A stretch of 64,000 bases of DNA from Sphingosinicella sp. CPCC 101087. Lineage in GTDB: Bacteria; Pseudomonadota; Alphaproteobacteria; Sphingomonadales; Sphingomonadaceae. Both the position numbers and the translations under genes were made by a program. This document shows positions 48,685 to 57,895 of this stretch, one piece after another. Each line of letters opens with the position of its first letter. Within the stretch, counting starts at the first letter, position 1. Under the pieces are notes generated by a model. The model saw only the letters and a program-made list of their open reading frames with translations, did no database searches and was not told the DNA's origin. The DNA lies in the NCBI RefSeq assembly GCF_004151485.1, contig NZ_SBFF01000003.1, positions 124,001 through 188,000 of the forward strand. Direction: 5' to 3'.

Positions 48685-50121
48685 TTGACCGACGCCGCCA
48701 CCGCCTTGCTGCTGGCGCGGCTGCAGTTCGCCTTCACGGTGAGCTTTCACTTCATCTTTCCGGCCTTCTCGATCGGCCTGGCCTCCTATCTCGCGGTGCT
48801 CGAAGGGCTGTGGCTCAAGACGGGGCGCGACCGCTATCTCAACCTGTTCCGCTACTGGCTGAAGATCTTCGCCATCACCTTCGCGATGGGCGTCGTTTCC
48901 GGGATCGTCATGTCCTACCAGTTCGGAACCAATTGGTCGGTCTTCTCGGACCGCGCCGGCCCGATCATTGGGCCGCTCATGGCCTATGAGGTGCTGACCG
49001 CCTTCTTCCTGGAAGCCGGCTTCCTGGGCGTGATGCTGTTCGGCATGGACAAGGTCGGCAAGGGTCTGCACTTCGCCGCGACCCTGATGGTCGCCGTGGG
49101 GACCGTAATCTCCGCCTTCTGGATTCTCAGCGTCAACAGCTGGATGCACACGCCGGTCGGTTGGGCGCTGAACGAGGCCGGACAGTTCGTTCCGGCCGCG
49201 GGCTGGCTCGAGATCATCTTCAATCCGAGCTTCCCCTACCGTCTCGTGCACACCGTCACGGCCGCTTACCTGACCACCGCTCTGGTCGTCGGTGGGGTCG
49301 GCGCCTGGCACCTGCTGCACCGCCGCGACACGCCCGAGGTGCGCAAGATGTTCTCGATGGCGATGTGGATGCTGGCTCTGGTCGCGCCGGTGCAGATGGT
49401 CGTCGGAGACCTTCACGGGCTCAACACGCTCGAGCACCAGCCCGCCAAGGTCGCGGCGATGGAGGGTCATTTCCGCAGCTATCCGGACGGCGCACCGCTC
49501 ATCCTGTTCGGAATCCCGGATTCGGAGCGGGAGACGGTCCATGCCAGCGTCGAGATCCCGCATCTGTCGTCGCTGATCCTGCATCATGACTGGAACGCCC
49601 CGGTAAAGGGCCTCTCAGCTTATCCTCCCGACGAGCGGCCGCCCGCCGGAATCATCTTCTGGTCGTTCCGCATCATGGTCGGCCTCGGCCTGCTGATGTT
49701 CGGCCTCGGGCTGCTCAGCCTTTGGGCGCGGTTGCGCAAGCGCCTGTACGACTGGCCGCTGCTCCACCGATTCGCTCTGGTGATGGGCCCGGCGGGATTC
49801 GTCGCCGTGATCGCCGGCTGGGTGACGACGGAGGTCGGCCGCCAGCCCTGGGTGATCTATGGCCAGCTGCGCACGGCCGATGCCGTATCGCCGATCGCCG
49901 CGCCGGCCGTCAGCGCATCCTTGCTCGCCTTCGTGATCGTCTATTTCACCGTCTTCGCCGCCGGGACCGTCTACATCTTGCGCCTGATGGCGCATGCGCC
50001 GCACGCCGGCGAGACCGGCATCGCCGGCGCACCGATCCGCACCGCCGGAATCACCCCGGCGCCATCGGTGAATGAGCGCGGCGCCGAGACGCGGCCGGAC
50101 CGTAGCGAGGAGGCGTCATGA
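48685..50121 (+). CDS. cydA: Cytochrome bd-type quinol oxidase subunit I (CioA/CydA)
   Basis: 478-residue inner-membrane oxidase subunit carrying hemes b and d. H22 in SFHFIFPAFSIGLAS is the heme b595-type ligand near the N-terminus; GRQPWVIYGQLRTADAVS is the conserved C-terminal motif. The quinol loop is short, as in the cyanide-insensitive (CIO) subtype. Start TTG at 48685 with GGGAGGG upstream. The stop overlaps cydB in ATGA. The oxidase gives respiration at low oxygen and resistance to respiratory inhibitors. Confidence 0.94.
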   Translation: MTDAATALLLARLQFAFTVSFHFIFPAFSIGLASYLAVLEGLWLKTGRDRYLNLFRYWLKIFAITFAMGVVSGIVMSYQFGTNWSVFSDRAGPIIGPLMAYEVLTAFFLEAGFLGVMLFGMDKVGKGLHFAATLMVAVGTVISAFWILSVNSWMHTPVGWALNEAGQFVPAAGWLEIIFNPSFPYRLVHTVTAAYLTTALVVGGVGAWHLLHRRDTPEVRKMFSMAMWMLALVAPVQMVVGDLHGLNTLEHQPAKVAAMEGHFRSYPDGAPLILFGIPDSERETVHASVEIPHLSSLILHHDWNAPVKGLSAYPPDERPPAGIIFWSFRIMVGLGLLMFGLGLLSLWARLRKRLYDWPLLHRFALVMGPAGFVAVIAGWVTTEVGRQPWVIYGQLRTADAVSPIAAPAVSASLLAFVIVYFTVFAAGTVYILRLMAHAPHAGETGIAGAPIRTAGITPAPSVNERGAETRPDRSEEAS

Positions 50122-51116
50122 TCGACCTCACCATCATCTGGGCCTTCATCATCGCCTTTGCGGTGGCGGCTTATGTCGTGATGGACGGATTCGATCTCGG
50201 AATCGGAATCCTCTTTCCCAGCTTCCCGGTCGGCCGGGAGCGCGACCAGGCCATGAACGCGATTGCGCCGGTGTGGGACGGCAACGAGACCTGGCTGGTC
50301 ATGGGCGGCGGCGGCCTGCTTGCCGCTTTTCCCCTGGCTTATGCGATCGTGCTGCCGGCGCTCTATGCGCCGCTGATCGCGATGCTGCTCGGCCTGGTCT
50401 TCCGCGGCGTCGCCTTCGAGGCGCGCTGGCGCGATCCCGGCCATCGCCGTTGGTGGGACGTCGGCTTCTTTGGAGGCTCGCTGGTGGCGACCTTCATGCA
50501 GGGCGTCACCCTCGGCGCGCTCCTCCAGGGCATCACCGTCGACGGACGGGCCTATGCCGGCGGGTGGTGGGAATGGCTGTCGCCGTTCAGCCTCCTGACG
50601 GGCGCCAGCCTCGTGGCCGGCTATGCCCTGCTCGGCGCCTGCTGGCTGATCTGGAAGACGAGCGGACCGCTGCAGGACAATGTCCGGCGCTGGGCGCGGC
50701 GGCTGCTGCCGGCGCTGCTGCTCGCCATCGGGGCGGTGAGCCTCGCGACGCCGTTCGTCGAGCCGCAATATTTCTATCGCTGGTTCGAATGGCCGGGCAT
50801 GCTGGTGACCGTCCCGATGCCGTTGCTCGTCCTGTTCGCGGCCTGGATGTGCTGGCGGGCGCTGTCGCGGCCGCGCGATGCCGCGCCCTTCCTCTGGGCG
50901 CTCGCGCTCTTCCTGCTGTCGATGGTCGGGCTCGGCGTCTCGATCTGGCCGGACGTCATTCCGGGCCGCGTCACGATCTGGGAGGCTGCGGCGCCGCATT
51001 CGAGCCAATTGTTCATGCTGGTCGGCGCCGCCATCCTCGTGCCCGTCATCCTCGTTTATACCGGCTGGGCCTATTGGGTGTTCCGCGGCAAGGTCGGCGA
51101 GGAGGGCTACCACTGA
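50118..51116 (+). CDS. cydB: Cytochrome bd-type quinol oxidase subunit II
   Basis: 332-residue polytopic partner of CydA. It begins with IWAFIIAFAVAAYVVMDGFDLGIGILFP, the CydB signature (VMDGFDLG), and has NAIAPVWDGNETWLV, another hallmark. About eight membrane helices are visible. A GGAGG sequence near its 3' end (51101-51105) serves as the ribosome-binding site for the small third gene, whose start overlaps the cydB stop. Confidence 0.95.
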   Translation: MIDLTIIWAFIIAFAVAAYVVMDGFDLGIGILFPSFPVGRERDQAMNAIAPVWDGNETWLVMGGGGLLAAFPLAYAIVLPALYAPLIAMLLGLVFRGVAFEARWRDPGHRRWWDVGFFGGSLVATFMQGVTLGALLQGITVDGRAYAGGWWEWLSPFSLLTGASLVAGYALLGACWLIWKTSGPLQDNVRRWARRLLPALLLAIGAVSLATPFVEPQYFYRWFEWPGMLVTVPMPLLVLFAAWMCWRALSRPRDAAPFLWALALFLLSMVGLGVSIWPDVIPGRVTIWEAAAPHSSQLFMLVGAAILVPVILVYTGWAYWVFRGKVGEEGYH

Positions 51117-51232
51117 CGCCATCGCCGCGCCCGTTCTGGAAGCGCCTCGGCTGGTTCGTGCTCTTGTGGGCGGCGGGCGTGGCGGCCGTCTCCGCGGTCG
51201 CCTACGCCCTGCGCTGGTGGATCAACCCCTGA
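51113..51232 (+). CDS. DUF2474 small membrane protein of the cyd operon, probable CTG start
   Basis: 39-residue protein with a short basic, aromatic N-terminus (TPSPRPFWKRLGW) and one membrane helix (FVLLWAAGVAAVSAVAYAL), the DUF2474 pattern found after CIO-type cydAB. It probably stabilises the oxidase, as CydX does for bd-I, though this is inference. No ATG, GTG or TTG lies near the N-terminus (the only GTG is inside the helix). CTG at 51113 overlaps the cydB stop in CTGA and has GGAGG at 7-nt spacing, making it the best start. Confidence 0.8.
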   Translation: MTPSPRPFWKRLGWFVLLWAAGVAAVSAVAYALRWWINP

Positions 51233-51239
51233 CGGCAGT

Positions 51240-53099
51240 TCAGGCGGTGCGCATCCAGTCCTGTACTCGCCGTTCCAGCACGGTCAGCGGCATCGATCCG
51301 GCGAGCAGCACGACGTCGTGGAAGGCCTTGATGTCGAACCGCTCGCCCATCGTCCGCTCCGCCTCGGCGCGCAGGTTGGCGATCACGGTCTGGCCGATCT
51401 TGTAGGCGCAGGCCTGGCCGGGCCAGACGCAGTAGCGTTCGATCTCGCGCACGGCGGAACCCTCGGGCTCGGCGGCATTGTCGACCATGTAGCGCACCGC
51501 CTGCTCGCGGCTCCAGCGCTTGTGGTGCATGCCGCTGTCGACCACCAGGCGCACCGCGCGGAACAGGTAGCTCTGCAGATAGCCGATCCGGCCGAACGGA
51601 TCGTCTTCATAGACGCCGAGCTCGTCCGCGACGCGCTCCGCGTAGAGCGCCCATCCTTCATTGTAGGCCGAGAAGCCCTGGGTACGGCGATAGAGCGGCA
51701 GCTCGCCCGCCTCGCGCGCCAGCGAGACCTGGAAATGGTGGCCCGGCACCGCCTCGTGATAGGAGAGGGTAGGCAGGCCGAGGCTCGGCCGCTCGTGCGT
51801 GTCGCGCAGGTTGATGTAATAAGCCCCCGGACGTGACCCGTCGAGCGACGCGCCCTGATAATAGCCGCCGGGCGCGCCGATCTCGATCTCTACCGGAACG
51901 CGCCGTATCTGGACGCGGGAGGTCGGGATCCGGTTGAACATGCGCGGCAGGCGCGGCGTGATTTCCTCGACCTGGCGGTTCAGGGCCGCGAGCAGCTCGG
52001 CGCGGCCGGCGTCGGTGTTCGGGTAGAGGAAGCGTTCTTCCTCGTTCATCGCGTTGAGCCGGTCGCCGACCGATCCCTGGGTATAACCCTGCGCCTTGAG
52101 CATCGTGTCGAGCTCGGCATGGAGCTCGGCGACCTGCTCGAGCCCGGTGCGGTGGATCTCGTCGCCGGTCATCGTGGTCGTCGTGTTGGCGCGAATGCCC
52201 CAGTCGTAATAGGCCTCGCCCTCGGGCAGCCGCCAGACTCCGGCATCGTGCACGGCGTTCGTGCGCAGATCGCGCAGCAGCGCGATCTGGGCGTCGAGCC
52301 CGGCGGCGACCGGACCCGAGACCAAAGCCGTCGCCCGTGCCTCCCAATCCCCCTCGATGCCCTGTTCGCGGGTGCGGCGGACGAGCGACCGGACGAGGGT
52401 GGATTCGGCCGCCGGGCCTTCGCGTAGCCGGCTGATGCTGGCGATCGTCTTGTCGAGGATGAAGTCGGGAGCAACCACGCCCAGCGAGGCGTCGTGCCGC
52501 AGCCGCTCCGTCTCCTGCTGCAGGTTGCGGGCGAAATCCTCGACGCGGTCGAGATAATATTCGGCGTCCTGGCGGTCGCCGATTGGATGCTGCGTGTCGA
52601 GGAAGTCCGGAACGCCGTAATAGCTGCCGCCGAGCTGGCTCAGCACGTAGAGCGCGGGCCGCCCGCCGGCGCTGCCATAGCGGAAGCGCGCACCCTGGGC
52701 GTTCACCGACCAGCGGAACTGGGCGATGTCGTAGTTGAGCCGGCCGGCCTCGGAGAGGCCTTCGCGTTCGAACCCTTCGATCTGCCGGAGCCGCTCGACG
52801 GACTGGGCGCGCTCCTCATTGATCTCGGCGAGCGAAGATTCGCCGAGCCTGCCGCGCAGCTGCGCGAGCTCGCCGGTGTCGAGGCCGAGGTTGGTGGCGA
52901 AGGTGGGGTTGTCGAGAAGGTCCTCGCGGAACCAGCCGTCGAGCATCGCGTCGAGCGCCGCGTCGCGCTCGCCGGCGGCCTGCGCCTCGGCGGGCTGGGC
53001 CTGTGCCAGCGCCCGGACGGGGAGGCCGCCGAAAGCGAGAAAGCCGAGCGCGGTCGAGCTGGCGAGGAAGGTGCGGCGGTCGAGCAAGGCGGTCTCCAT
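51240..53099 (-). CDS. Tat-exported DUF885 family protein
   Basis: 619-residue DUF885 protein. The start ATG 53099 begins a twin-arginine signal (LDRRTFLASSTALGFLAFGG, cleavage near ALAQA). The body is mostly helical; TLSYHEAVPGHHFQ provides an HExxH-like zinc motif and EGWALYAERVADELG the downstream acidic ligand, as in the metallopeptidase-like members of this family. Substrates of bacterial DUF885 proteins are generally unknown. It converges on the DUF2474 gene with a 7-nt gap, and stands head-to-head with a truncated RTX gene. Confidence 0.88.
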   Translation of the reverse strand: METALLDRRTFLASSTALGFLAFGGLPVRALAQAQPAEAQAAGERDAALDAMLDGWFREDLLDNPTFATNLGLDTGELAQLRGRLGESSLAEINEERAQSVERLRQIEGFEREGLSEAGRLNYDIAQFRWSVNAQGARFRYGSAGGRPALYVLSQLGGSYYGVPDFLDTQHPIGDRQDAEYYLDRVEDFARNLQQETERLRHDASLGVVAPDFILDKTIASISRLREGPAAESTLVRSLVRRTREQGIEGDWEARATALVSGPVAAGLDAQIALLRDLRTNAVHDAGVWRLPEGEAYYDWGIRANTTTTMTGDEIHRTGLEQVAELHAELDTMLKAQGYTQGSVGDRLNAMNEEERFLYPNTDAGRAELLAALNRQVEEITPRLPRMFNRIPTSRVQIRRVPVEIEIGAPGGYYQGASLDGSRPGAYYINLRDTHERPSLGLPTLSYHEAVPGHHFQVSLAREAGELPLYRRTQGFSAYNEGWALYAERVADELGVYEDDPFGRIGYLQSYLFRAVRLVVDSGMHHKRWSREQAVRYMVDNAAEPEGSAVREIERYCVWPGQACAYKIGQTVIANLRAEAERTMGERFDIKAFHDVVLLAGSMPLTVLERRVQDWMRTA

Positions 53100-53218
53100 T
53101 CTCTGCAGGGATAAGGGCGTAGCTTGGGGTTGTTTTGGGCGCAACTGTGGTCGCTCTTGAACCCATTGCCTTTCCAGGACCCACCTTTCTACCGTCAGCT
53201 TCGTCAACGCTATGGTAG

Positions 53219-54229
53219 AGCTTCACCCTCGCCAACTATGTCGAGAACCTGATTCTCACCGGGGCGGCGGCGATCGACGGCACCGGCAACGGCCATGGTA
53301 ATCAGCTCACCGGCAATTCGGCCAACAATCTGCTGGACGGGGCGCGCGGCAAGGACCTGATGCGCGGCCGCGGCGGCAACGACACCTATGTGGTCGATCA
53401 TGCCGCCGACAAGGTGGAGGAGCTGGCCGGAGAAGGCGTCGACCGGGTGCGAAGCTCGGTGGACTATATTCTGCCCGATCATGTCGAGAACCTCCTGCTG
53501 ATCGGGAATGCCACGATCAGCGGCACCGGCAATGCCGGGACGAACCAGCTGGTCGGCAACCGCGGGTCCAATCTGCTCGATGGCGGCGCCGGTGCCGACG
53601 AGATGCGCGGCGGGACCGGCAACGACACCTATGTCGTCGACGAGGCCGGCGACCAGGTGATCGAGCTGGCAGGCGAAGGGGCGGATCGGGTGAAGAGCGC
53701 GATCAGCTACACGCTGACCGACAATGTCGAGCACCTGTCGCTGACCGGGCGCGAGGCGATCAACGGGACGGGCAACGCGCTCGCCAACCGGATCTACGGC
53801 AACAAGGGGTCGAACACGCTGGAAGGCGAAGGCGGCAACGACCTTCTGAGGGGCGGCGACCGCTTCGACCGGCTGTTCGGGGGCGAGGGCAACGACATCC
53901 TCGAAGGGGGGATCGACGCCGATCGCTTCTACTTCGACACGCCGCTCGGCCGCGCCAATGTCGACACCATCCTGGACTTCACCCAAAGCGAGGACAGCAT
54001 CTTCCTCGACGATGCGGTCTTCCGCGCGCTGCCTTCCGGTGCGCTGGCTTCCGACGCGCTCGCGATCGGCAGCGCGGCGAGCACGGCCGCCCACCGGATC
54101 GTCTACAACCCCGTCACCGGCGCCCTGCTCTACGACGCCGACGGCGAAGGCGGCGGCGCTGCGATCCAGTTCGCTACTTTGGACAACCATCCGCCGGCTT
54201 TGGCGGCCACTGACTTCGTCGTCTTCTGA
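53219..54229 (+). pseudogene. 5'-truncated RTX-type calcium-binding repeat protein
   Basis: The frame encodes tandem modules of the type NDTYVVD...G...GEGxDxVxSSVxYxLxxxVENLxLTG plus nonapeptide turns (GGAGADEMRGG, GGEGNDILEGG) and a C-terminal block of secreted calcium-binding proteins (VDTILDFTQSEDSIFLDD). Repeat sequence starts abruptly at 53219, directly after an in-frame TAG (53216-53218), with no start codon or N-terminal domain. The first ATG is 53360, inside a repeat. Such proteins are usually exported by type I secretion via their C-terminus, so a short product from 53360 is conceivable, but remnant is more likely. Confidence 0.75.
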
Positions 54230-54297
54230 CGTGCGGGTCGGGCGGGCCCGCGACCGGCCGAGCAAGTCCTGCCTGACTCCTGCCGAGCGGAATTAAC

Positions 54298-54325
54298 GCG
54301 ATCATCGATGCCCGTCGATGATCGC
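54298..54325 (+). terminator. 11-bp palindrome downstream of the RTX remnant
   Basis: GCGATCATCGA (54298-54308) pairs perfectly with TCGATGATCGC (54315-54325) around a 6-nt loop. It could end transcription from the RTX remnant, but lacks a T tract; a protein-binding site is the alternative. Confidence 0.4.
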
Positions 54326-54521
54326 CGGCGGGGACGGGCAGCATGCACGATCCGCCGCGTCCGGAGCTGGTGGAACGCGTTGCGAGGCTCTGCGCTGATG
54401 AGCCCGTTCCCGGTGAACGTGCTGTGGCGTGCCGCCACCTGCGGGCGAATCGACATCCCCTTCCGCGGCGGCTTTCGGCGCGGGAAGCCGCCTGAACCCT
54501 CGCCGGGATTCGCCTTCGACC

Positions 54522-54550
54522 TTGTTGCACCGCAACATCGCCGCTATATG
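54522..54550 (+). promoter_or_regulatory. Promoter candidate for typA
   Basis: TTGTTG (54522-54527) and TATATG (54545-54550) with a 17-nt spacer, 38 nt before the typA start. This is the only AT-rich -10-like site in the region. Confidence 0.5.
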
Positions 54551-54588
54551 GACGGGACATATTTCCCGCTAAAAAGAGTTGAACGAAG

Positions 54589-56421
54589 ATGAGCCTGCGC
54601 AACGTGGCGATCATCGCCCACGTCGATCACGGCAAGACGACCCTTGTCGACCAGCTGTTCCGCCAGTCCGGCACCTTCCGCGACAATCAGCGCGTGGAGG
54701 AACGGGCGATGGATTCGAACGACCTCGAGAAGGAGCGCGGGATCACCATCCTCGCCAAGTGCACCTCGGTCGAGTGGGAGCATGGCGGCGAGACGACGCA
54801 TATCAACATCGTGGACACGCCGGGCCACGCCGATTTCGGCGCCGAAGTCGAGCGCATCCTGTCGATGGTCGACGGGGTGATCCTGCTCGTCGATGCGGCC
54901 GAGGGCCCAATGCCGCAGACCAAGTTCGTCACCGGCAAGGCGCTCGCGCTCGGCCTGAAGCCGATCGTCGTCGTCAACAAGATCGACCGGCCCGACGCGC
55001 GGCCGGCCGAGGTGCTCGACGAGGTGTTCGAGCTCTTCCTCAGCCTCGACGCCAATGACGAGCAGCTCGACTTTCCGACGCTCTATGCGAGCGGCCGCGC
55101 CGGCTATGCCGGCCGCAGCGACGATGTCCGTTCGGGCGATCTCAACCCCCTTTTCGAGACCATCGTCAGCCACGTGCCGGCGCCGGGGCTCGATCCGGAC
55201 GGGCCGTTCAAGATGCTCGTTACCCTGCTCGATCGTGACCCCTTCCTCGGCCGCATCCTGACCGGCCGGATCGAGAGCGGCCGGCTCCAGGTCAACATGC
55301 CGATCAATGCGATCGACGTCGACGGCAAGGCGGTCGAGGTCGGACGCGCGACGAAGGTGTTCGCCTTTCGCGGCCTCGAGCGCGTGCCGGTCGAGACGGC
55401 GGAAGCGGGCGATATCGTCGCCATCGCCGGCCTCACCAAGGCGACCGTCTCGAACACGATCGCCGATCCGGCCGTGACCGAGCCGCTGCCTGCGCGCCCG
55501 ATCGATCCACCGACGCTGGCGATGAGCTTCGCGGTCAACGACAGCCCCTATGCGGGCCGCGACGGCGACAAGGTGCAGAGCCGCGTGATCCGCGACCGGC
55601 TGGCGCGCGAGGCCGAGGGCAATGTCGCGATCCGGATCACCGAGAGCGCCGAGAAGGACGCCTATGAGGTCGCCGGCCGCGGTGAGCTGCAGCTCGGCGT
55701 GCTCATCGAGACGATGCGCCGCGAAGGTTTCGAACTGTCGATCAGCCGGCCGCGGGTGCTCTTCCGCGACGGCCCCAATGGCCGCGAGGAGCCGTACGAG
55801 ACGGTCGTCATCGACGTCGATGACGAGCATAGCGGCACGGTCGTCGAGAAAATGGCCCAGCGCAAGGCCGAGATGACCGACATGCGCCCGTCCGGCGGCG
55901 GCAAGACGCGCCTCACCTTCTCGGCGCCGTCGCGCGGCCTGATCGGCTATCACGGCGAGTTCCTGTCCGACACCCGCGGCACCGGGATCATGAACCGCCT
56001 GTTCGAGAAATACGGTCCCTATAAGGGCCCGATCCAGGGCAGGCAGAACGGCGTCCTCATCTCGATGGAGAAGGGCGAGGCGGTGGCCTATGCGCTGAAC
56101 ATGCTCGAGGAGCGCGGCATCCTGTTCATCTCGCCCGGCGATGCGCTTTACGAGGGAATGGTGATTGGCGAGAATGCCAAGCCTCAGGACCTCGAGGTCA
56201 ATCCGCTGAAGTCCAAGCAGCTCACGAACTTCCGCGCCTCGGGCGGCAAGGACGACAGCATCCGCCTGACGCCGCCGCGCCGGATGACGCTGGAGCAGGC
56301 GATCGCCTACATTCAGGACGACGAACTGGTCGAGGTCACGCCGAAGGTGATCCGCATCCGCAAGCGCTACCTCGATCCCCACGAGCGCAAGCGCCAGTCG
56401 CGCAAGGCCGAGGCGGCATAA
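54589..56421 (+). CDS. typA: Ribosome-associated GTPase TypA/BipA
   Basis: 610-residue translational GTPase. G1 AHVDHGKTTL (about 10-19), switch I with ERGITILAK, G3 DTPGHADFG and G4 NKIDRPDAR are intact. EF-G-like domains III and V and the BipA-specific C-terminal domain follow (GRGELQLGVLIE, SRGLIGYHGEFL, NMLEERGILFISPGD). BipA assists 50S assembly and stress or cold adaptation. Length is typical. It is a single-gene unit. Confidence 0.96.
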   Translation: MSLRNVAIIAHVDHGKTTLVDQLFRQSGTFRDNQRVEERAMDSNDLEKERGITILAKCTSVEWEHGGETTHINIVDTPGHADFGAEVERILSMVDGVILLVDAAEGPMPQTKFVTGKALALGLKPIVVVNKIDRPDARPAEVLDEVFELFLSLDANDEQLDFPTLYASGRAGYAGRSDDVRSGDLNPLFETIVSHVPAPGLDPDGPFKMLVTLLDRDPFLGRILTGRIESGRLQVNMPINAIDVDGKAVEVGRATKVFAFRGLERVPVETAEAGDIVAIAGLTKATVSNTIADPAVTEPLPARPIDPPTLAMSFAVNDSPYAGRDGDKVQSRVIRDRLAREAEGNVAIRITESAEKDAYEVAGRGELQLGVLIETMRREGFELSISRPRVLFRDGPNGREEPYETVVIDVDDEHSGTVVEKMAQRKAEMTDMRPSGGGKTRLTFSAPSRGLIGYHGEFLSDTRGTGIMNRLFEKYGPYKGPIQGRQNGVLISMEKGEAVAYALNMLEERGILFISPGDALYEGMVIGENAKPQDLEVNPLKSKQLTNFRASGGKDDSIRLTPPRRMTLEQAIAYIQDDELVEVTPKVIRIRKRYLDPHERKRQSRKAEAA

Positions 56422-56487
56422 GCCTCGCCGCGAACCGTCGCGGGAAGGGAAGGGGAGAAGCCACCGTCGCGAAGGCGGCTCATCCCC

Positions 56488-56892
56488 TCACTTCGCTGCA
56501 GCCATTGCGAGCACCTTCTTCCATTCCTCCTCGCGCACCGGCGCGACCGAGAGGCGTGACTGGCGGATCAGCTCCATCTTCGCCAGTCCCGGCTCGGCCT
56601 TGATCTCCTTCAGCGTCACCGGCTTCGGCAGCGGCCGCACCGGCTCGACCTGGACCGAAACCCAGTCCGCGTCTTTCGGGTCCGGCTGCCCTTCCCGAGA
56701 GATGCGCATGATGCCGACGACCGCCTTTTCCGCCATGCTATGGTAGAAGAAGGCTTCGTCGCCCACTTTCATCGCCTTGAGGTGCAGGCGCGCGGAATTG
56801 TTGCGCACTCCGTCCCACTCGGTCCCGCCGTCGCGTACCAGGTCGTCCCAGCCATATGCGGACGGCTCCGATTTCATCAGCCAATAGGCCAT
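56488..56892 (-). CDS. EVE domain protein
   Basis: 133-residue protein consisting of an EVE (PUA-like) domain: MAYWLMKSEPSAYGWDDL at the start, GVRNNSARLHLKAMKVGDEAFFYHS in segments GVRNNSARLHL and MKVGDEAFFYHS, then VGIMRISREGQPDP. Eukaryotic relatives (Thyn1) bind modified bases in DNA. The start at 56892 fits the family; an earlier ATG (56967) adds unrelated sequence. Converges on typA with a weak CCGCGA/TCGCGG hairpin (56428-56443) between them. Confidence 0.9.
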   Translation of the reverse strand: MAYWLMKSEPSAYGWDDLVRDGGTEWDGVRNNSARLHLKAMKVGDEAFFYHSMAEKAVVGIMRISREGQPDPKDADWVSVQVEPVRPLPKPVTLKEIKAEPGLAKMELIRQSRLSVAPVREEEWKKVLAMAAAK

Positions 56893-57089
56893 GCCTCTCG
56901 CGCTCCTTTCGCCTCTGCCCGCTTTCCCCGTAGAGCGCTCCCCGCAAAAGTGGGAAGCAAGAATCAAGTCCTGAGGCCCACGGACATGCCTGATCCCTCG
57001 GACAAGAGAGTGCGACGGATAAACGGATCTGGACGTTTCCCGACCGTCAACGGTTTCCGTTCCGCCGCGAACGGTCTAGAGCATGGCCC

Positions 57090-57605
57090 ATGACGGCTCA
57101 ACGCATGGCCATCCTCGCCTGCCTGTTTCTCGCCGCCTGCGGCGAGCCGGCGCGTCTGGACGAAAGCGGGCAGGGTTCGACCACGCCGCCTTATGTCCGG
57201 GCCGAATCGAGTCCGACCCTCCTTTCCGACCTTGTCCAGCCGGTGAGGGTCGGCGAGCTCGGCCCGAACTTCGCCGCCTGCAACGGGCGGGGTGCCGTGC
57301 GCGAGAGGGTCACCGAGGGGGCGATTCCGGTGCGCGCGGCGCCGTTCGAGCCGGCCGAGCAGATCGACCAGCTCGGTGTGAGTTCCCAATTCTTCATCTG
57401 CTCGCGGACCAACGATCAGCGCTGGTTCGGGATCGTCTATGACGAGGGCGGCCGGGCGAGCGAACGCTGCGGCGTGTCCGCCCCGATCCCTGCGCGACGC
57501 GACTATCAGGGGCCTTGCGCGGCGGGCTGGGTTTCGAGCTACTCGGTGCGGATGATCTCCGGCGTGCCGGACGAAGTACCATTGGACGCTCCGCCAACCG
57601 ATTGA
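57090..57605 (+). CDS. Hypothetical lipoprotein
   Basis: 171-residue protein with lipoprotein signal (MAILACLFLAACGEP; lipobox LAAC, Cys about 17). The mature part begins with a polar linker and has an SH3-like feel (VTEGAIPVRAAPFEPAEQIDQL ... FFICSRTNDQRWFGIVYDE), possibly a bacterial SH3 domain; it contains several Cys. No family recognised with certainty. The 290 nt following it (57606-57895) show no gene I can support. Confidence 0.7.
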   Translation: MTAQRMAILACLFLAACGEPARLDESGQGSTTPPYVRAESSPTLLSDLVQPVRVGELGPNFAACNGRGAVRERVTEGAIPVRAAPFEPAEQIDQLGVSSQFFICSRTNDQRWFGIVYDEGGRASERCGVSAPIPARRDYQGPCAAGWVSSYSVRMISGVPDEVPLDAPPTD

Positions 57606-57895
57606 TTTCAGGGATAGATTGAAAAGGTTCCGCGGCTCGTCGCGGACTCTGCCCCGTCCGCCGCCTCACCCGGGCCAAGGCCTTGCTTCGGCGAGCCGGA
57701 GAGGTCATCTGCCCTCTCACTGATAGCGAGCGGGAGCCGCCACAGTCAACGAACGGTCGTCGTGCCCAGGCGCGGCGAAGGGTCGCACAGTCGGCCCGAC
57801 GGTCGGCGACGGCAGCCAAGCAAGTCGGGGGAGGCCAGAGACCGGATGCATCCTGCATCCGCCGGTCCGGCCCACCGCACATGAAACGGAACTGA

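Larger units (their letters stand above)
54230..54588 (+). other. 359-nt intergenic region before typA
   Basis: No convincing gene. Short open frames exist on both strands (for example plus 54308-54592) but overlap a hairpin and the typA promoter and look like chance. It holds a strong palindrome (54298-54325) and a promoter candidate (54522-54550). Confidence 0.6.

Noticed and set aside
54544-56382. 612-codon open frame antisense to typA
   Set aside because: TypA is unambiguous; the antisense frame is a codon-bias shadow without recognisable domains.
57606-57895. Short frame (57683-57895) upstream of the SleB-type gene
   Set aside because: Arg/Ser/Ala-rich composition typical of noncoding GC-rich frames, no ribosome-binding site, no recognisable domain.
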